This document shows, in pieces, positions 36,989-46,149 of a stretch of 64,000 nucleotides of DNA. The notes beneath the pieces are model-generated. The model did not search any database, was not told the DNA's origin, and was given only the letters and a program-made list of their open reading frames with translations. The stretch comes from Qipengyuania seohaensis (GTDB lineage: Bacteria; Pseudomonadota; Alphaproteobacteria; Sphingomonadales; Sphingomonadaceae). Made by a program: the position numbers and the translations under genes. Where the stretch lies: contig NZ_CP024920.1 in NCBI RefSeq assembly GCF_002795865.1, forward strand, positions 496,001 to 560,000. The letters are read 5' to 3'. How positions within the stretch are numbered: position 1 is the first letter of the stretch; every line of letters begins with the position of its first letter.

Positions 36989-37738
36989 TTAAGCCGCGGC
37001 TTCTTCCGGCGGATTTTCCATAGCGCCGACATCGGCACCGGAATCCGTCACGCCTTCGCCCTTGCCGGTGCGGGCAGCTTCGGCAACCGCATCGCAATAG
37101 AGCTTGATGGCGCGAGCAGCGTCGTCATTGCCCGGGATCGGGAACGCGATGCCGTTCGGATCGACGTTGGTGTCGAGCACTGCGACCACCGGAATGCCAA
37201 GCACGTTGGCTTCCTTGATGGCGAGGTCTTCCTTGTTGGCGTCGATCACGAACATCACGTCCGGAATGCCGCCCATGTCGCGGATGCCGCCGAGCGAAAG
37301 CTCGAGCTTGTCCTTCTTGCGCGTAAGGTTCAGCACTTCCTTCTTGGTCAAGCCGCTGGTGTCGCCCGAGAGCGTTTCTTCCAGCGTCTTGAGTTCCTTG
37401 ATGGAGCCCGAGATCGTCTTCCAGTTGGTGAGCATGCCGCCCAGCCAGCGATGGTTGACGAAGTGCTGACCCGAAGCGAGCGCAGCTTCGCGGATCGGAT
37501 CCTGCGCCTGGCGCTTGGTGCCGACGAACAGAACCTTGCCGCCCGAACGTGCGGTCTGGCTGATGAAGTCGAGTGCGCGCGCGAAGAGCGGCACGGACTG
37601 CGACAGGTCGATGATGTGGATGCCGTTGCGCGCGCCGAAGATATACGGCTTCATGCGCGGGTTCCAACGGTGGGTCTGGTGGCCGAAGTGTGCGCCGGCC
37701 TCAATCAGTTGCTGCATGGTGACGGTAGGAGCCGCCAT
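36989..37738 (-). CDS. rpsB: 30S ribosomal protein S2
   Basis: 249 residues; S2 blocks [34 protein letters not shown] and [15 protein letters not shown] are clear. The ATG at 37738 is chosen over the ATG at 37744 because AAAGGAA then has a normal 6-nt spacing. The C-terminal extension past the core (about 225-249, ending NPPEEAAA) is acidic and likely disordered. Confidence 0.98.
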   Translation of the reverse strand: MAAPTVTMQQLIEAGAHFGHQTHRWNPRMKPYIFGARNGIHIIDLSQSVPLFARALDFISQTARSGGKVLFVGTKRQAQDPIREAALASGQHFVNHRWLGGMLTNWKTISGSIKELKTLEETLSGDTSGLTKKEVLNLTRKKDKLELSLGGIRDMGGIPDVMFVIDANKEDLAIKEANVLGIPVVAVLDTNVDPNGIAFPIPGNDDAARAIKLYCDAVAEAARTGKGEGVTDSGADVGAMENPPEEAAA

Positions 37739-37960
37739 GGTCATTTCCTTTCCGGTTGTACCTCTGGAAGACTGGAACCCGTGGTGCGGTATGTCCCGCG
37801 CCGGGCACCGGTATGAGCGCCTTCCATGTGGATTTGCCCGCCCGTTCAACCGGCCCGAATTGGCCGAATCTCAAGCGAACGGCGGGCCTTTAGCGGGCTT
37901 TTCCAACGAAAGCCAGACTCGTTTCATCGCAAAAAAGGGGAATCCTGGCGCTAAAAGCGC
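37739..37960. other. Gene-free leader upstream of rpsB
   Basis: Together with 37961-38091 this is the only gap in the window over 300 bases. It must contain the rpsB promoter and leader on the minus strand, but no convincing -35/-10 pair was found there. Several short GC-rich inverted repeats are present (such as GGCGGGCC / AGCGGGCT). No conserved open frame is seen. Confidence 0.5.
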
Positions 37961-37989
37961 TTGACAGGGGAGAACAAAACGGGAACATT
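37961..37989 (+). promoter_or_regulatory. LexA-controlled promoter (SOS box)
   Basis: -35 TTGACA at 37961-37966, a 17-bp spacer, and -10 AACATT at 37984-37989. Inside the spacer lies GAAC-N7-GAAC (37972-37975 and 37983-37986), which on the minus strand reads GTTC-N7-GTTC, the alphaproteobacterial LexA operator. Bound LexA would block the promoter. A further GTTC at 37990-37993 forms GAAC-ATT-GTTC with the second half-site. Confidence 0.72.
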
Positions 37990-37997
37990 GTTCTCAT

Positions 37998-38014
37998 CGC
38001 CGGAACTACCGGCG
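37998..38014 (+). other. 5'-leader hairpin of SOS-box gene
   Basis: CGCCGG-AACTA-CCGGCG, a 6-bp perfect stem with 5-nt loop, located at the start of the predicted transcript, where it could protect the mRNA 5' end. Confidence 0.45.
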
Positions 38015-38048
38015 GGCATTAGGGGTTTTCCCGTAGAATTGCCCGGTC

Positions 38049-38070
38049 TGTCAACAGGTTTGTCGACAGG
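38049..38070. repeat. Direct repeat TGTCRACAGG x2 in leader
   Basis: TGTCAACAGG (38049-38058) and TGTCGACAGG (38061-38070), 12 bp apart and each nearly palindromic, 22 bp before the start codon of the 79-residue protein. They could form a second operator or an RNA structure around the ribosome site. Confidence 0.5.
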
Positions 38071-38091
38071 ACACGGGAAGGAGATGATCGG

Positions 38092-38331
38092 ATGTTCGCA
38101 CTGTTCCTCACTACCGTTTTCGCAGCCGCTGCCATTGCGGCCGTCGCTGTGCTCGCCGATGGCGGACTGCGTTGGTGGTCCGCTTTCGGCCAGCTGCGGC
38201 ATCGTCTGAAGCTGCCGACCGAAATCGAAACCTGTGAGAGTGGGATGCGTCCGTCGATCACCCACGGCGGCTTTACCCGCCCGGGCCGCAACCGTCCGGT
38301 TACGCGCCAGTCGGTGCGTTGCGCCGCCTGA
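38092..38331 (+). CDS. 79-residue membrane-anchored protein under SOS control
   Basis: Start ATG at 38092 with a near-perfect AAGGAG site 8 nt upstream. The protein has an Ala-rich N-terminal helix (about residues 2-22, MFALFLTTVFAAAAIAAVAV) that could be a membrane anchor or signal, then GGLRWWSAFGQLRHRLKLP and a basic, disordered-looking C-terminus ([12 protein letters not shown]) with two cysteines (48, 77). No family is recognised. The LexA-type promoter suggests DNA-damage induction. By analogy with small SOS-induced membrane inhibitors of division (SidA in Caulobacter, YneA in Bacillus), a checkpoint role is possible but inferred. Its 3' end overlaps the convergent pssA by 32 bp. Confidence 0.7.
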   Translation: MFALFLTTVFAAAAIAAVAVLADGGLRWWSAFGQLRHRLKLPTEIETCESGMRPSITHGGFTRPGRNRPVTRQSVRCAA

Positions 38332-39142
38332 TCTTGGAATACCGCATCAGCGTGTAAGGCAGCAGCAGGAGGTAGCCCACGCCGATCGCGCTGAGCGTCC
38401 ACCACGGCTCGACAAGCAACGCGGCGAATAGCAGGCCGACGAAGGCCAGCACCCACAACCTGATCCCACGACGCGGCCTTAGCGAAGTCCAGCTCGGGGT
38501 AGCCATGCTCGATATCATGAGCACGGCGACAGCCAACAGCCACGGACCGACCAGGATCGGCGCGCGGAATACATCCAGGTCGGTTGCCGACCAGATGAAG
38601 AACGGTAGGAACGCGAGGCCCGCTCCCATTGGGGCAGGCACACCGGTCAGGAAGCCGAGCGACTTGTGCGGTTGTTCCTGCAAGTCGATCTGGGCGTTGA
38701 AGCGCGCCAGTCGCAAGGCGCAGCAGATTGCCAGCGCAAGCGCTGCGAACCATCCAAGCCGCGGTTCTGCCGACAACGACCACAAGTAAATGATGATCGC
38801 TGGCGCAGTTCCGAAGCTCAGCGAGTCCGCCAGGCTGTCGAGTTCTGCGCCGAAACGTGACTGGGCGTTCAGAGCCCGCGCAATACGGCCGTCCATCCCG
38901 TCCAGCAGGCCCGCAACTATGATCGCGATTGCCGCCGCAGCCCACTGTTCGGAAATTGCGAAGCGAATACCGGTAAGCCCCGAACACAGTGCCGCAGCCG
39001 TGATTGCATTGGGAGCCATTGCCCTGAGCGAAAGTCCGCGCGATTTTCCGATCACCGGCTTTTCGTCCTCGGCGGCTTTCGGCCCCAGGCGCGCACGTTC
39101 TTCATACTGACGGTGCGGGTCGGCTTCTTCTGGATGATTCAC
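38300..39142 (-). CDS. pssA: CDP-diacylglycerol--serine O-phosphatidyltransferase
   Basis: Makes phosphatidylserine, the first step to phosphatidylethanolamine. 280 residues with about eight helices. The CDP-alcohol phosphotransferase motif is complete: [26 protein letters not shown]. The charged N-terminal 40 residues are cytosolic. The ATG overlaps the psd stop by 4 bp, so substrate and product enzymes are co-translated. Confidence 0.95.
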   Translation of the reverse strand: MNHPEEADPHRQYEERARLGPKAAEDEKPVIGKSRGLSLRAMAPNAITAAALCSGLTGIRFAISEQWAAAAIAIIVAGLLDGMDGRIARALNAQSRFGAELDSLADSLSFGTAPAIIIYLWSLSAEPRLGWFAALALAICCALRLARFNAQIDLQEQPHKSLGFLTGVPAPMGAGLAFLPFFIWSATDLDVFRAPILVGPWLLAVAVLMISSMATPSWTSLRPRRGIRLWVLAFVGLLFAALLVEPWWTLSAIGVGYLLLLPYTLMRYSKIRRRNAPTGA

Positions 39143-39888
39143 TGCGACACTCCTTCAAGCAGGCGCTGCGAACCGATCTCGGCGAGGACGGTTTCCCCCG
39201 CGACGACCTTCTGGCCGAGCATCACCCGCGACGCGGTACCCTTAGGAAGGTAAACGTCGACGCGGCTGCCGAAACGGATAAGCCCCACTCTCTGACCAAC
39301 GCCCAGCGTGTCGCCCGGTTTCACGAAGGGAACGATCCGACGCGCAACCAGCCCGGCGATCTGGGTGAAGCCTACGCAAACACCGTCGCTGCGCTCCACA
39401 AGGATGTGCTGCCGCTCATTCTCTTCGCTCGCCTTGTCGAGTTCGGCGTTGAGGAACTGGCCCGGAACATAAACCAGCCGCTGGACCATCCCGGCGATGG
39501 GTGTCCGGTTGATGTGGACATCGAAAACGGACATGAAGATTGACACGCGCACGGATGGCTCGTCGCTCAGACAGGGAATGCCGTGGCCATCGTCCACCAC
39601 CAGTTCTCGCGGTGGATTGACCTCGGCGATCTGAACTATGCGGCCGTCGGCCGGCGACACGATGGCGTTCGGATCCTGCGGCACTACCCGCTCGGGATCC
39701 CGGAAGAATGCGAATATGCCGAGCGAAAGGAAGGCCATCGGCCATGCCAGCGTTTCCCATGCGAACAGGGCGAACAGCAAAGAGATGCCGAGCGCTGCGA
39801 TGCCGAACTTCCGGCCTTCCGGATGGATTGCGGGCAGGCCCCATTGGGCTTCGCCGCGCCCCTGGCTGTCTAGTAGGTCACCTGCCAT
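39139..39888 (-). CDS. psd: Phosphatidylserine decarboxylase (short type)
   Basis: Pyruvoyl enzyme that converts phosphatidylserine to phosphatidylethanolamine. 249 residues with two N-terminal helices and catalytic blocks [28 protein letters not shown] and the self-cleavage site [11 protein letters not shown] (Gly-Ser). This is the short GS-type PSD common in alphaproteobacteria rather than the LGST type of E. coli. It is first in the psd-pssA pair. Confidence 0.95.
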   Translation of the reverse strand: MAGDLLDSQGRGEAQWGLPAIHPEGRKFGIAALGISLLFALFAWETLAWPMAFLSLGIFAFFRDPERVVPQDPNAIVSPADGRIVQIAEVNPPRELVVDDGHGIPCLSDEPSVRVSIFMSVFDVHINRTPIAGMVQRLVYVPGQFLNAELDKASEENERQHILVERSDGVCVGFTQIAGLVARRIVPFVKPGDTLGVGQRVGLIRFGSRVDVYLPKGTASRVMLGQKVVAGETVLAEIGSQRLLEGVSQ

Positions 39889-39929
39889 GAACGAGGGCCT
39901 AGGCGCTGATTGCGCCGCTCACAACCCGC

Positions 39930-41072
39930 CTACCCTGCCTTGCGCACGAAAACGGTACCGGCAGAGTAACCTGCACCAAAGCTGCAGATAAGTCCCGTAT
40001 CGCCCTCTTTCAGGTCTTCGCTGTGCAGATGGAAGGCGATGATCGACCCGGCGCTGGATGTGTTGCCGTAAGTGTCGAGCACTGTCGGGCTCTCATCCTC
40101 GTTCGCCTCGTGGCCCAGGACGCGATGTGCAATCAGGCGGTTCATGCCCGTATTCGCCTGGTGAAGCCACAGGCGGCGCAGCGTGGTGGGATCGATGTCG
40201 ATCCGCTCGGCTTCGTCTACGATCATCTGTGCAACCATCGGCACGACCTCCTTGAAGACCTTGCGGCCTTCCTGGACGAACAGCTTGTCCGGCCCGCCGG
40301 CATCCTCGGGATAGGCGCGATTGAGGAAACCGAAATTGTTGCGGATGTTGTTGGAGAACACCGTCTTCAGCTTGGTGGCAAGGATATCCCAATGCCGGGC
40401 CGGGGCGATGGCGGCATCTTCGACCAGCACGGCCGTCGCGACGTCGCCGAAAATGAAATGGCTGTCGCGGTCGCGCCAGTTCAGGTGGCCGCTGGTGATT
40501 TCGGGGCTGACGACCAGCACGCTCTTTGCATTACCTGCGCGGATGTAATCAGCAGCGGTCTGGATGCCGAAGGTCGCCGAAGAACAAGCGACATTCATGT
40601 CGAAGCCGAAACCGTCGATGCCCAGCGCCTGCTGGATTTCGATCGCCATCGCAGGATAGGGCCGCTCCATGTTGGAGGCAGCGCACAGGACCGCGTCGAC
40701 GTCTTCGGGCTTGCGCCCTGCCCGCTCGAGCGCGTCGCGCGCCGCCTTGACGCCGATTTCCGCCAGGATCGAAATTTCGTCGTTCGAACGCTGCGGCCAG
40801 CGCGGCGCCATCACGTCGGGATCGAGCACCGGCTCTTTTGCCATCACGTGACGTGCCTTGATGCCGCTGGCCTTCTCGATGAACTCGACCGAACTTTCGG
40901 TCAATGGCTCCATTTCACCAGAAGCGATCGCGTCGGCGTTCGCTTCGTTGTGGCGGCGCACATACTCGTTGAAGCTGGCGACCAGCTCTTCGTTGGTGAT
41001 GCTTTCGGCGGGGGTGAACAATCCGGTCGAGGAAATGACGGGTCGACCGGTCATCTGCGTATGCTGAGTCAT
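39930..41072 (-). CDS. Beta-ketoacyl-ACP synthase III, long variant
   Basis: Thiolase-fold condensing enzyme with an intact Cys-His-Asn triad: VACSSATFGIQ, LHQANTGMNRL and DTYGNTSSAGS. At 380 residues it is about 60 longer than housekeeping FabH; the extra length includes an N-terminal segment (about 25-65; FNEYVRRHNEANADAI) and an internal insertion around SNNIRNNFGFLNR. It starts at the ATG at 41072 (MTQHTQMTG); the frame runs on upstream through tRNA-Tyr, which cannot be coding. The role may be fatty-acid initiation with an unusual primer, or a dedicated lipid pathway. It sits 41 bp upstream of psd on the same strand. Confidence 0.85.
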   Translation of the reverse strand: MTQHTQMTGRPVISSTGLFTPAESITNEELVASFNEYVRRHNEANADAIASGEMEPLTESSVEFIEKASGIKARHVMAKEPVLDPDVMAPRWPQRSNDEISILAEIGVKAARDALERAGRKPEDVDAVLCAASNMERPYPAMAIEIQQALGIDGFGFDMNVACSSATFGIQTAADYIRAGNAKSVLVVSPEITSGHLNWRDRDSHFIFGDVATAVLVEDAAIAPARHWDILATKLKTVFSNNIRNNFGFLNRAYPEDAGGPDKLFVQEGRKVFKEVVPMVAQMIVDEAERIDIDPTTLRRLWLHQANTGMNRLIAHRVLGHEANEDESPTVLDTYGNTSSAGSIIAFHLHSEDLKEGDTGLICSFGAGYSAGTVFVRKAG

Positions 41073-41145
41073 GCCCGCGTGCCTAGGCCGGGCAAAGCAC
41101 GCTCGCAAGAGAGTTGCGGTATGAAATCGATGGGAAGGGAGCCGG

Positions 41146-41231
41146 TGGTGGACAGGGCTGGATTCGAACCAGCGTACGCTTGCGCGGGCAGATTTACAGT
41201 CTGCTGCCTTTAACCACTCGGCCACCTGTCC
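41146..41231 (-). tRNA. tRNA-Tyr (GTA)
   Basis: Class II tRNA of 86 nt on the minus strand: acceptor GGACAGG / CCTGTCC, discriminator A, encoded CCA. The anticodon loop CTGTAAA gives GTA, followed by a long variable arm. The T loop is TTCGAAT. Confidence 0.97.
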
Positions 41232-41383
41232 ACACGGGCTCGCCTGATCTCGTCTTTGAGATATAACGTAGGAAACCGCTTGGGGTCCCTCGCCGAGAGG
41301 CGCCCCTTTGGCGAAGCGATGCTTGCCTGTCAATGCCCTCACTGGCAGGAGCGCAGCCCAAGCCGAAATACAGGATGGAAAAG

Positions 41384-42175
41384 ATGGCAAAGGGCGAACG
41401 TAAACGCGCATTGAGAGGCCGGGCCGGCCGCATGAAGGGTGGGCGCGGCAGTGGCAGGGCCAGTGCGGGCCAGGTCCGCTTATGGGGACGCCACGCGGTC
41501 GAGGCTGCGCTGAAGAACCCGGACCGGGTTCATCGCAAGCTGTGGGCAACGCGCGAAGGGATCGAATCCCTCGACGGAGAGCTGCCGCCAGATTTTCCCG
41601 TCGAATTTGCCGACGTACAGGATCTCGCGCGGCTGGTTGCAAAGGACGCCCCACATCAGGGTCTTGTGCTTGAATGCGCGGCGCTGGAGGACAAATTTCT
41701 CGACGAAGTCCTCGACGCCGACCCTGCGCGGCCCATCGTCGTACTCGACCAAGTAACCGACCCGCACAATGTCGGAGCGATCATGCGCTCCGCCAAGGCG
41801 TTCGGTGCTGCGGCGATCGTAACGCAGGACCGCCATGCCCCGCCCGAAGGCGGCGTCATCGGCAAGACCGCCTCCGGCGCGCTGGAAACGCTGCCGTGGA
41901 TCCGGGTCGTGAACCTCGCTCGCGCGCTCGATGAGATTGCCGAGGCAGGCTATTGGCGGATCGGCCTGACCGGTCATGCGGAAGCAACTCTTACTGAAGC
42001 ACTGCCAGCCGGCCCTGTGGCCATCGTCTTGGGCGCTGAAGGCGAAGGGATGCGGCAGAATATCGAAGGCCACTGCGATGCTCTCGCGAAATTGCCGATC
42101 TCTTCGGAAATCGAAAGCCTTAACGTTTCCAACGCAGCTGCCGTGGCATTGTACGCCGTAGCAACGCGCAACTGA
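41384..42175 (+). CDS. rlmB: 23S rRNA 2'-O-methyltransferase (RlmB/TrmH family)
   Basis: SPOUT methyltransferase, 263 residues, of the RlmB type (Gm2251 in 23S rRNA). An N-terminal substrate-binding domain (WGRHAVEAALKNPDR) is joined to the knotted domain with DQVTDPHNVGAIMRSA, VLGAEGEGMR and SLNVSNAAAVALY. A basic, Gly/Arg-rich tail of about 30 residues (RGRAGRMKGGRGSGRAS) precedes the fold. The start is chosen at the ATG at 41384, which has AGGA 8 nt upstream; ATGs at 41333 and 41375 are also in frame. Confidence 0.9.
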   Translation: MAKGERKRALRGRAGRMKGGRGSGRASAGQVRLWGRHAVEAALKNPDRVHRKLWATREGIESLDGELPPDFPVEFADVQDLARLVAKDAPHQGLVLECAALEDKFLDEVLDADPARPIVVLDQVTDPHNVGAIMRSAKAFGAAAIVTQDRHAPPEGGVIGKTASGALETLPWIRVVNLARALDEIAEAGYWRIGLTGHAEATLTEALPAGPVAIVLGAEGEGMRQNIEGHCDALAKLPISSEIESLNVSNAAAVALYAVATRN

Positions 42176-42205
42176 CGGACCGACGAACTCGACCGGGGGG
42201 AATTC

Positions 42206-43066
42206 ATGAATAAACCGATTCGCACAGCCGCTCTTTTGGCGGCCAGCTCGCTAGCACTGAGCGGCTGCCTTTTATCGCCAGGCACCTTCACCAGCGAAAT
42301 GCACCTGATGAAGGACGGAACCTTTGCCTACAGCTACGATGGCGAAATCCAGATGCTTGCGCTGAGCAAGCTCGCCGAGATGGGGGCAAAGTCGGAGGAG
42401 AAATTCGAAGCGGAATGCTTCGACGAAGATACCTTCGAGGATCGCGAATGCACGCTGGCTGAAGTGAGCGAACAGCGGGCCGAGTGGCAGGCTGGCGCAA
42501 GCGAACGGCGCGCGAAGGCAGAACGCGAGGCCGAGCAGGCGAAACAGATGCTGGGCGGATTCGACCCTTCCGATCCGGAAGCGGCGCAGAAGCTCGCTGA
42601 CCAGCTGGCACGGCAGCGCGGCTGGGAAACGGTCGAATATAAGGGCGATGGCATTTTCGACGTCGACTTCAGCATATCTGGCCGCATGACCCACGACTTC
42701 GCCTTCCCGATGGTCGAGAAGATGCCCATGGCGAACATGTTCGTCACGATGATGCTGCGCGACGGCAAGCAGGTGCGGGTCGATGCCCCGGGCTTTGCGT
42801 CGCAGGGCGGAGGCAACCCCATGCAGGGCATGATGACCGGGATGATGGGCCTGGCATCGCTGGGCAAGGCGAACGAGGAAGGCAAGGAAGGCGAAATGCC
42901 GAACATCCTAATGCCCAATGGCACCTTCACCATCGTTACCGATGGGCGCATCCTTGCCAACAACACCGACGAGGGGCCCGTGGATACCGCTCTCGGCCAG
43001 GCGCTGGTGTGGGAAATCGACCAGCGCACCGAGCAGGCGCCGACTGCACTTATCTCCTTCGACTGA
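42206..43066 (+). CDS. Lipoprotein of unknown function
   Basis: 286-residue protein with a type II signal (lipobox LALSGC, Cys 21). Visible parts are a charged helix rich in E, R and A (about 88-115, QRAEWQAGASERRAKAERE), a DVDFSISGRMTHDF segment, and Met/Gly-rich GGNPMQGMMTGMMG (about 204-217). A GGGGGG tract before the ATG supports the start. No domain is recognised. It is followed by a strong terminator, so it is monocistronic. Confidence 0.82.
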   Translation: MNKPIRTAALLAASSLALSGCLLSPGTFTSEMHLMKDGTFAYSYDGEIQMLALSKLAEMGAKSEEKFEAECFDEDTFEDRECTLAEVSEQRAEWQAGASERRAKAEREAEQAKQMLGGFDPSDPEAAQKLADQLARQRGWETVEYKGDGIFDVDFSISGRMTHDFAFPMVEKMPMANMFVTMMLRDGKQVRVDAPGFASQGGGNPMQGMMTGMMGLASLGKANEEGKEGEMPNILMPNGTFTIVTDGRILANNTDEGPVDTALGQALVWEIDQRTEQAPTALISFD

Positions 43067-43091
43067 GCTCGCGAGGGCTTAAGGCCAAAGA

Positions 43092-43131
43092 AAAACGCCG
43101 CAGCCACGCATCAAGCGGGCTGCGGCGTTTT
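43092..43131. terminator. Bidirectional terminator, lipoprotein / hupB
   Basis: A 14-bp perfect stem AAAACGCCGCAGCC / GGCTGCGGCGTTTT with a 12-nt loop. U-runs follow on both strands (TTTTCTTTTCC on plus, TTTTTCTTTGG on minus). Confidence 0.92.
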
Positions 43132-43181
43132 CTTTTCCATGACTGCCAGCCGCACTAGTACGGCGCAGTGACGGAGCGGTC

Positions 43182-43454
43182 TTAGTTGACCGCGTCCTTG
43201 AGACCCTTGCCAGCCTTGAACTTCGGCTGGTTGGAAGCCTTGATCGTCATCGGTTCGCCGGTGCGGGGGTTGCGACCGGTCGAAGCCTTGCGCTTTGCGA
43301 CCGAGAACGTGCCGAAGCCGACCAGGCGGACTTCGTCACCGTTCGAGAGCGATTTGGTGATCGCGTCGAAAACGCCTTCGACGGCGCCTGCTGCGTCGCT
43401 CTTCGAAAGGCCGCTCGAATCGGCAACCGCGCTGATCAGGTCGTTCTTGTTCAT
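43182..43454 (-). CDS. hupB: DNA-binding protein HU
   Basis: 90-residue histone-like protein: MNKNDLISAVADSSGLSK start, GFGTFSVAKRKAS, and the DNA-intercalating arm GRNPRTGEPM. The ATG at 43454 matches the family N-terminus; the frame is open for 17 more codons upstream. It is downstream of lon with its own probable promoter. Confidence 0.98.
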   Translation of the reverse strand: MNKNDLISAVADSSGLSKSDAAGAVEGVFDAITKSLSNGDEVRLVGFGTFSVAKRKASTGRNPRTGEPMTIKASNQPKFKAGKGLKDAVN

Positions 43455-43522
43455 TTTGATGGAAACCCCCTCATTTGGTGTTTTGAAATAGTGCCGGTGA
43501 ATCACGTCACCGAAGGCGAGCG

Positions 43523-43551
43523 AATTGAGAGGCTTTTAGTCGCGCTGTCAA
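43523..43551 (-). promoter_or_regulatory. Probable hupB promoter
   Basis: On the minus strand TTGACA (43546-43551), a 17-bp spacer and TCAATT (43523-43528), about 70 bp before the hupB ATG. The -35 is perfect and the -10 is 3/6. An inverted repeat CGGTGA / TCACCG at 43495-43512 would lie in the leader. Confidence 0.5.
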
Positions 43552-43638
43552 AGGCAAAATCCGCGAAAAAGCGCCAATTTTGCGCCACAAATTCGATTTC
43601 TGCGACGAACCGTTGGTCCAATGTGTCCCAGAAGGGGA

Positions 43639-43668
43639 AAGGCGCCCGAACAAGGGTCCGGGCGCCTT
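43639..43668 (-). terminator. Probable lon terminator
   Basis: A 10-bp stem AAGGCGCCCG / CGGGCGCCTT with a 10-nt loop, 32 bp past the lon stop. The tail on the minus strand (TTCCCCTTC) is only moderately U-rich. Confidence 0.55.
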
Positions 43669-43699
43669 CGCGATTCGCTGCAGTGCAATGTAACTTTTG

Positions 43700-46096
43700 T
43701 TAGTGTGCCGTAGGGGCCGCGGCGCCTCCGGCTGCCGGGTGAACTGGCTGGCTCGCGAGGTCGTCCGCCTCGGTCCATTCGATCGCTGCCGGGATTGCGG
43801 TCAGCGCCTGCTCCAGAACCTCGTCGACGTGGCTGACAGCCACAATCTCCAATCCCTCTTTAACATTGTCGGGAATCTCGGCGAGATCCTTCACGTTCTC
43901 TTCCGGGATCAGCACCTTCTTGATGCCGCCGCGCAGGGCTGCGAGAAGTTTTTCCTTCAGCCCGCCGATTGGCAGCACCCGGCCCCGCAAGGTCACTTCG
44001 CCGGTCATCGCCACATCGGCGCGCACCGGGACACCCGACAGTGTCGAGACGATCGAAGTGACCATGCCGACACCCGCGCTCGGACCGTCCTTCGGCACCG
44101 CGCCTTCGGGAAGGTGGATGTGGATGTTCTTGCGCTGGAAGATGCTGGGCTTGATGCCATAGGCAGGTGCCCGCGCCTTCACGAAGCTGAAAGCGGCGGC
44201 GACGCTTTCGTTCATCACTTCGCCCAGCTTGCCGGTGGTCTTGATTTCGCCCTTGCCCGGCGTCGTCACGCTTTCGATGGTCAGCAGTTCGCCGCCCACT
44301 TCGGTCCACGCCAAGCCGGTCACTGCACCGACTTGCGGTTCGTCCTCGCTCATGCCGTGCTTGAACTTGCGCACGCCAGCGAAATCGCTGAGATTGTCGG
44401 GCGTTATGGTGACTTCGGTCGCCTTGCCTTCGAGGATTTTGCGCAAGCTCTTGCGCGCCAGACGCGCCAGCTCACGCTCGAGCGTACGCACGCCTGCCTC
44501 GCGGGTGTAATACCGGATGAGGTCACGCAGCGCATCGTCGGTCAGCTCGAATTCTTCGGGCTTGAGGCCATGATCCTTCACCTGCTTTGGCAGGAGGTGA
44601 CGCGATGCGATTTCGACCTTCTCGTCCTCGGTGTACCCTTCCAGCCGGATGATCTCCATGCGGTCCAGCAGGGGCTGCGGCAGGTTGAGGCTGTTCGCAG
44701 TGGTCACGAACATGATGTCTGACAGGTCGAGATCGAGCTCCAGGTAATGGTCCTGGAACTTGTTGTTCTGTTCCGGGTCCAGCACTTCGAGCAGGGCCGA
44801 GGCGGGATCGCCGCGGAAATCCTGGCCAAGCTTGTCGATCTCGTCGAGCAGGAAGAGCGGATTGCTCTTGCCGGCCTTCTTGAGATTGGTGACGATCTTG
44901 CCCGGGAGCGAGCCGATATATGTCCGGCGGTGACCGCGGATTTCGGCCTCGTCGCGCACGCCGCCCAGCGACTGGCGCACGAATTCGCGGCCGGTCGCTT
45001 TCGCGATCGACTTGCCGAGGCTGGTCTTGCCGACGCCGGGAGGGCCGACGAGGCACAGGATCGGCCCCTTCAGCTTGTTGGTCCGGGCTTGAACGGCGAG
45101 ATATTCGATGATCCGGTCCTTGACCTTTTCGAGGCCATAGTGGTCCGCATCGAGGATTTCCTGTGCCTTGCCGATGTCCTTCTTGACCTTGCTCTTCTTG
45201 CCCCATGGGAGGCCGAGCAACACGTCGAGATAGTTGCGGATGACGGTCGCCTCGGCGCTCATCGGCTGCATGGCCTTGAGCTTCTTGAGCTCGGCCTCCG
45301 CCTTGGCCTTGGCCTCCTTCGACAGCTTGGTTTTGCCGATCTTCTCGGTCAGCTCGGCAATTTCATTGCCGCCGTCTTCGTCGTCACCGCCCAACTCGTT
45401 CTGGATCGCCTTCAATTGTTCGTTGAGATAATATTCGCGCTGGGTCTTCTCCATCTGGCGCTTCACGCGCCCGCGAATGCGGCGTTCAACCTGAAGGACG
45501 GAAAGCTCGCCTTCCATGAAGGACATGACCATTTCGAGCCGCTTGAGCGGATCGGGTTCGATCAGCAGTGATTGCTTGTCCGACACCTTGGCATTTATGG
45601 CGGCGGCAATCGTGTCGGCGAGTTCGCCAGCATCGTCGATTTCGCGCAGCTGTTCGGCGGCGTCTTCGCCCACTTTCTTGTTGAGCTTGGCGTATTCGCC
45701 GAACTGGTCGACGACCTGGCGCATCATTGCCGTGACTTCGCTGCCGGCAGCCGTCGGCTCTTCGATGATCGTGACATCGGCCACGACATGCTCGCCTTCG
45801 GGGCGAAGCGCTTCGAGCTTGGCGCGTTCCTGGCCTTCGACCAGCACGCGCACGGTGCCGTCGGGCAGTTTCAGCAGCTGAAGGACCTGCGCCACAACGC
45901 CGAGGTCGTAAAGGTCACTGCCTTCGGGGTCGTCACAGCCCGGATCGAGCTGCGAGAGGAGGAAGATGTCCTTCGATCCTTCCATCGCCACTTCGAGCGC
46001 GGCGACCGATTTGTCGCGGCCAACGAAAAGCGGAACGACCATGCCGGGAAAAACGACAATGTCGCGCAGGGGAAGAAGGGGGAAACTCTCTGTCAT
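43700..46096 (-). CDS. lon: ATP-dependent protease Lon
   Basis: 798-residue AAA+ serine protease that degrades misfolded and regulatory proteins. Domains: an N-terminal LON substrate domain (about 5-200, [21 protein letters not shown]), AAA+ with Walker [14 protein letters not shown] and Walker [11 protein letters not shown], then the protease domain with nucleophile Ser in [10 protein letters not shown] and the Lys of the dyad downstream in [14 protein letters not shown]. The start is ATG at 46096 ([12 protein letters not shown]), where GGACG spacing is best; the ATG at 46102 is an alternative. The order lon-hupB is conserved. Confidence 0.98.
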   Translation of the reverse strand: MTESFPLLPLRDIVVFPGMVVPLFVGRDKSVAALEVAMEGSKDIFLLSQLDPGCDDPEGSDLYDLGVVAQVLQLLKLPDGTVRVLVEGQERAKLEALRPEGEHVVADVTIIEEPTAAGSEVTAMMRQVVDQFGEYAKLNKKVGEDAAEQLREIDDAGELADTIAAAINAKVSDKQSLLIEPDPLKRLEMVMSFMEGELSVLQVERRIRGRVKRQMEKTQREYYLNEQLKAIQNELGGDDEDGGNEIAELTEKIGKTKLSKEAKAKAEAELKKLKAMQPMSAEATVIRNYLDVLLGLPWGKKSKVKKDIGKAQEILDADHYGLEKVKDRIIEYLAVQARTNKLKGPILCLVGPPGVGKTSLGKSIAKATGREFVRQSLGGVRDEAEIRGHRRTYIGSLPGKIVTNLKKAGKSNPLFLLDEIDKLGQDFRGDPASALLEVLDPEQNNKFQDHYLELDLDLSDIMFVTTANSLNLPQPLLDRMEIIRLEGYTEDEKVEIASRHLLPKQVKDHGLKPEEFELTDDALRDLIRYYTREAGVRTLERELARLARKSLRKILEGKATEVTITPDNLSDFAGVRKFKHGMSEDEPQVGAVTGLAWTEVGGELLTIESVTTPGKGEIKTTGKLGEVMNESVAAAFSFVKARAPAYGIKPSIFQRKNIHIHLPEGAVPKDGPSAGVGMVTSIVSTLSGVPVRADVAMTGEVTLRGRVLPIGGLKEKLLAALRGGIKKVLIPEENVKDLAEIPDNVKEGLEIVAVSHVDEVLEQALTAIPAAIEWTEADDLASQPVHPAAGGAAAPTAH

Positions 46097-46149
46097 ATTC
46101 ATGCGTCCGTTTGCGGTCCGGTAAGTGAGCGGGACCGTCCTTGACCCTG

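Noticed and set aside
41073-41654. N-terminal extension of the KAS III frame upstream of 41072
   Set aside because: It would read through tRNA-Tyr and into the leader and start of rlmB; the family N-terminus begins at 41072.
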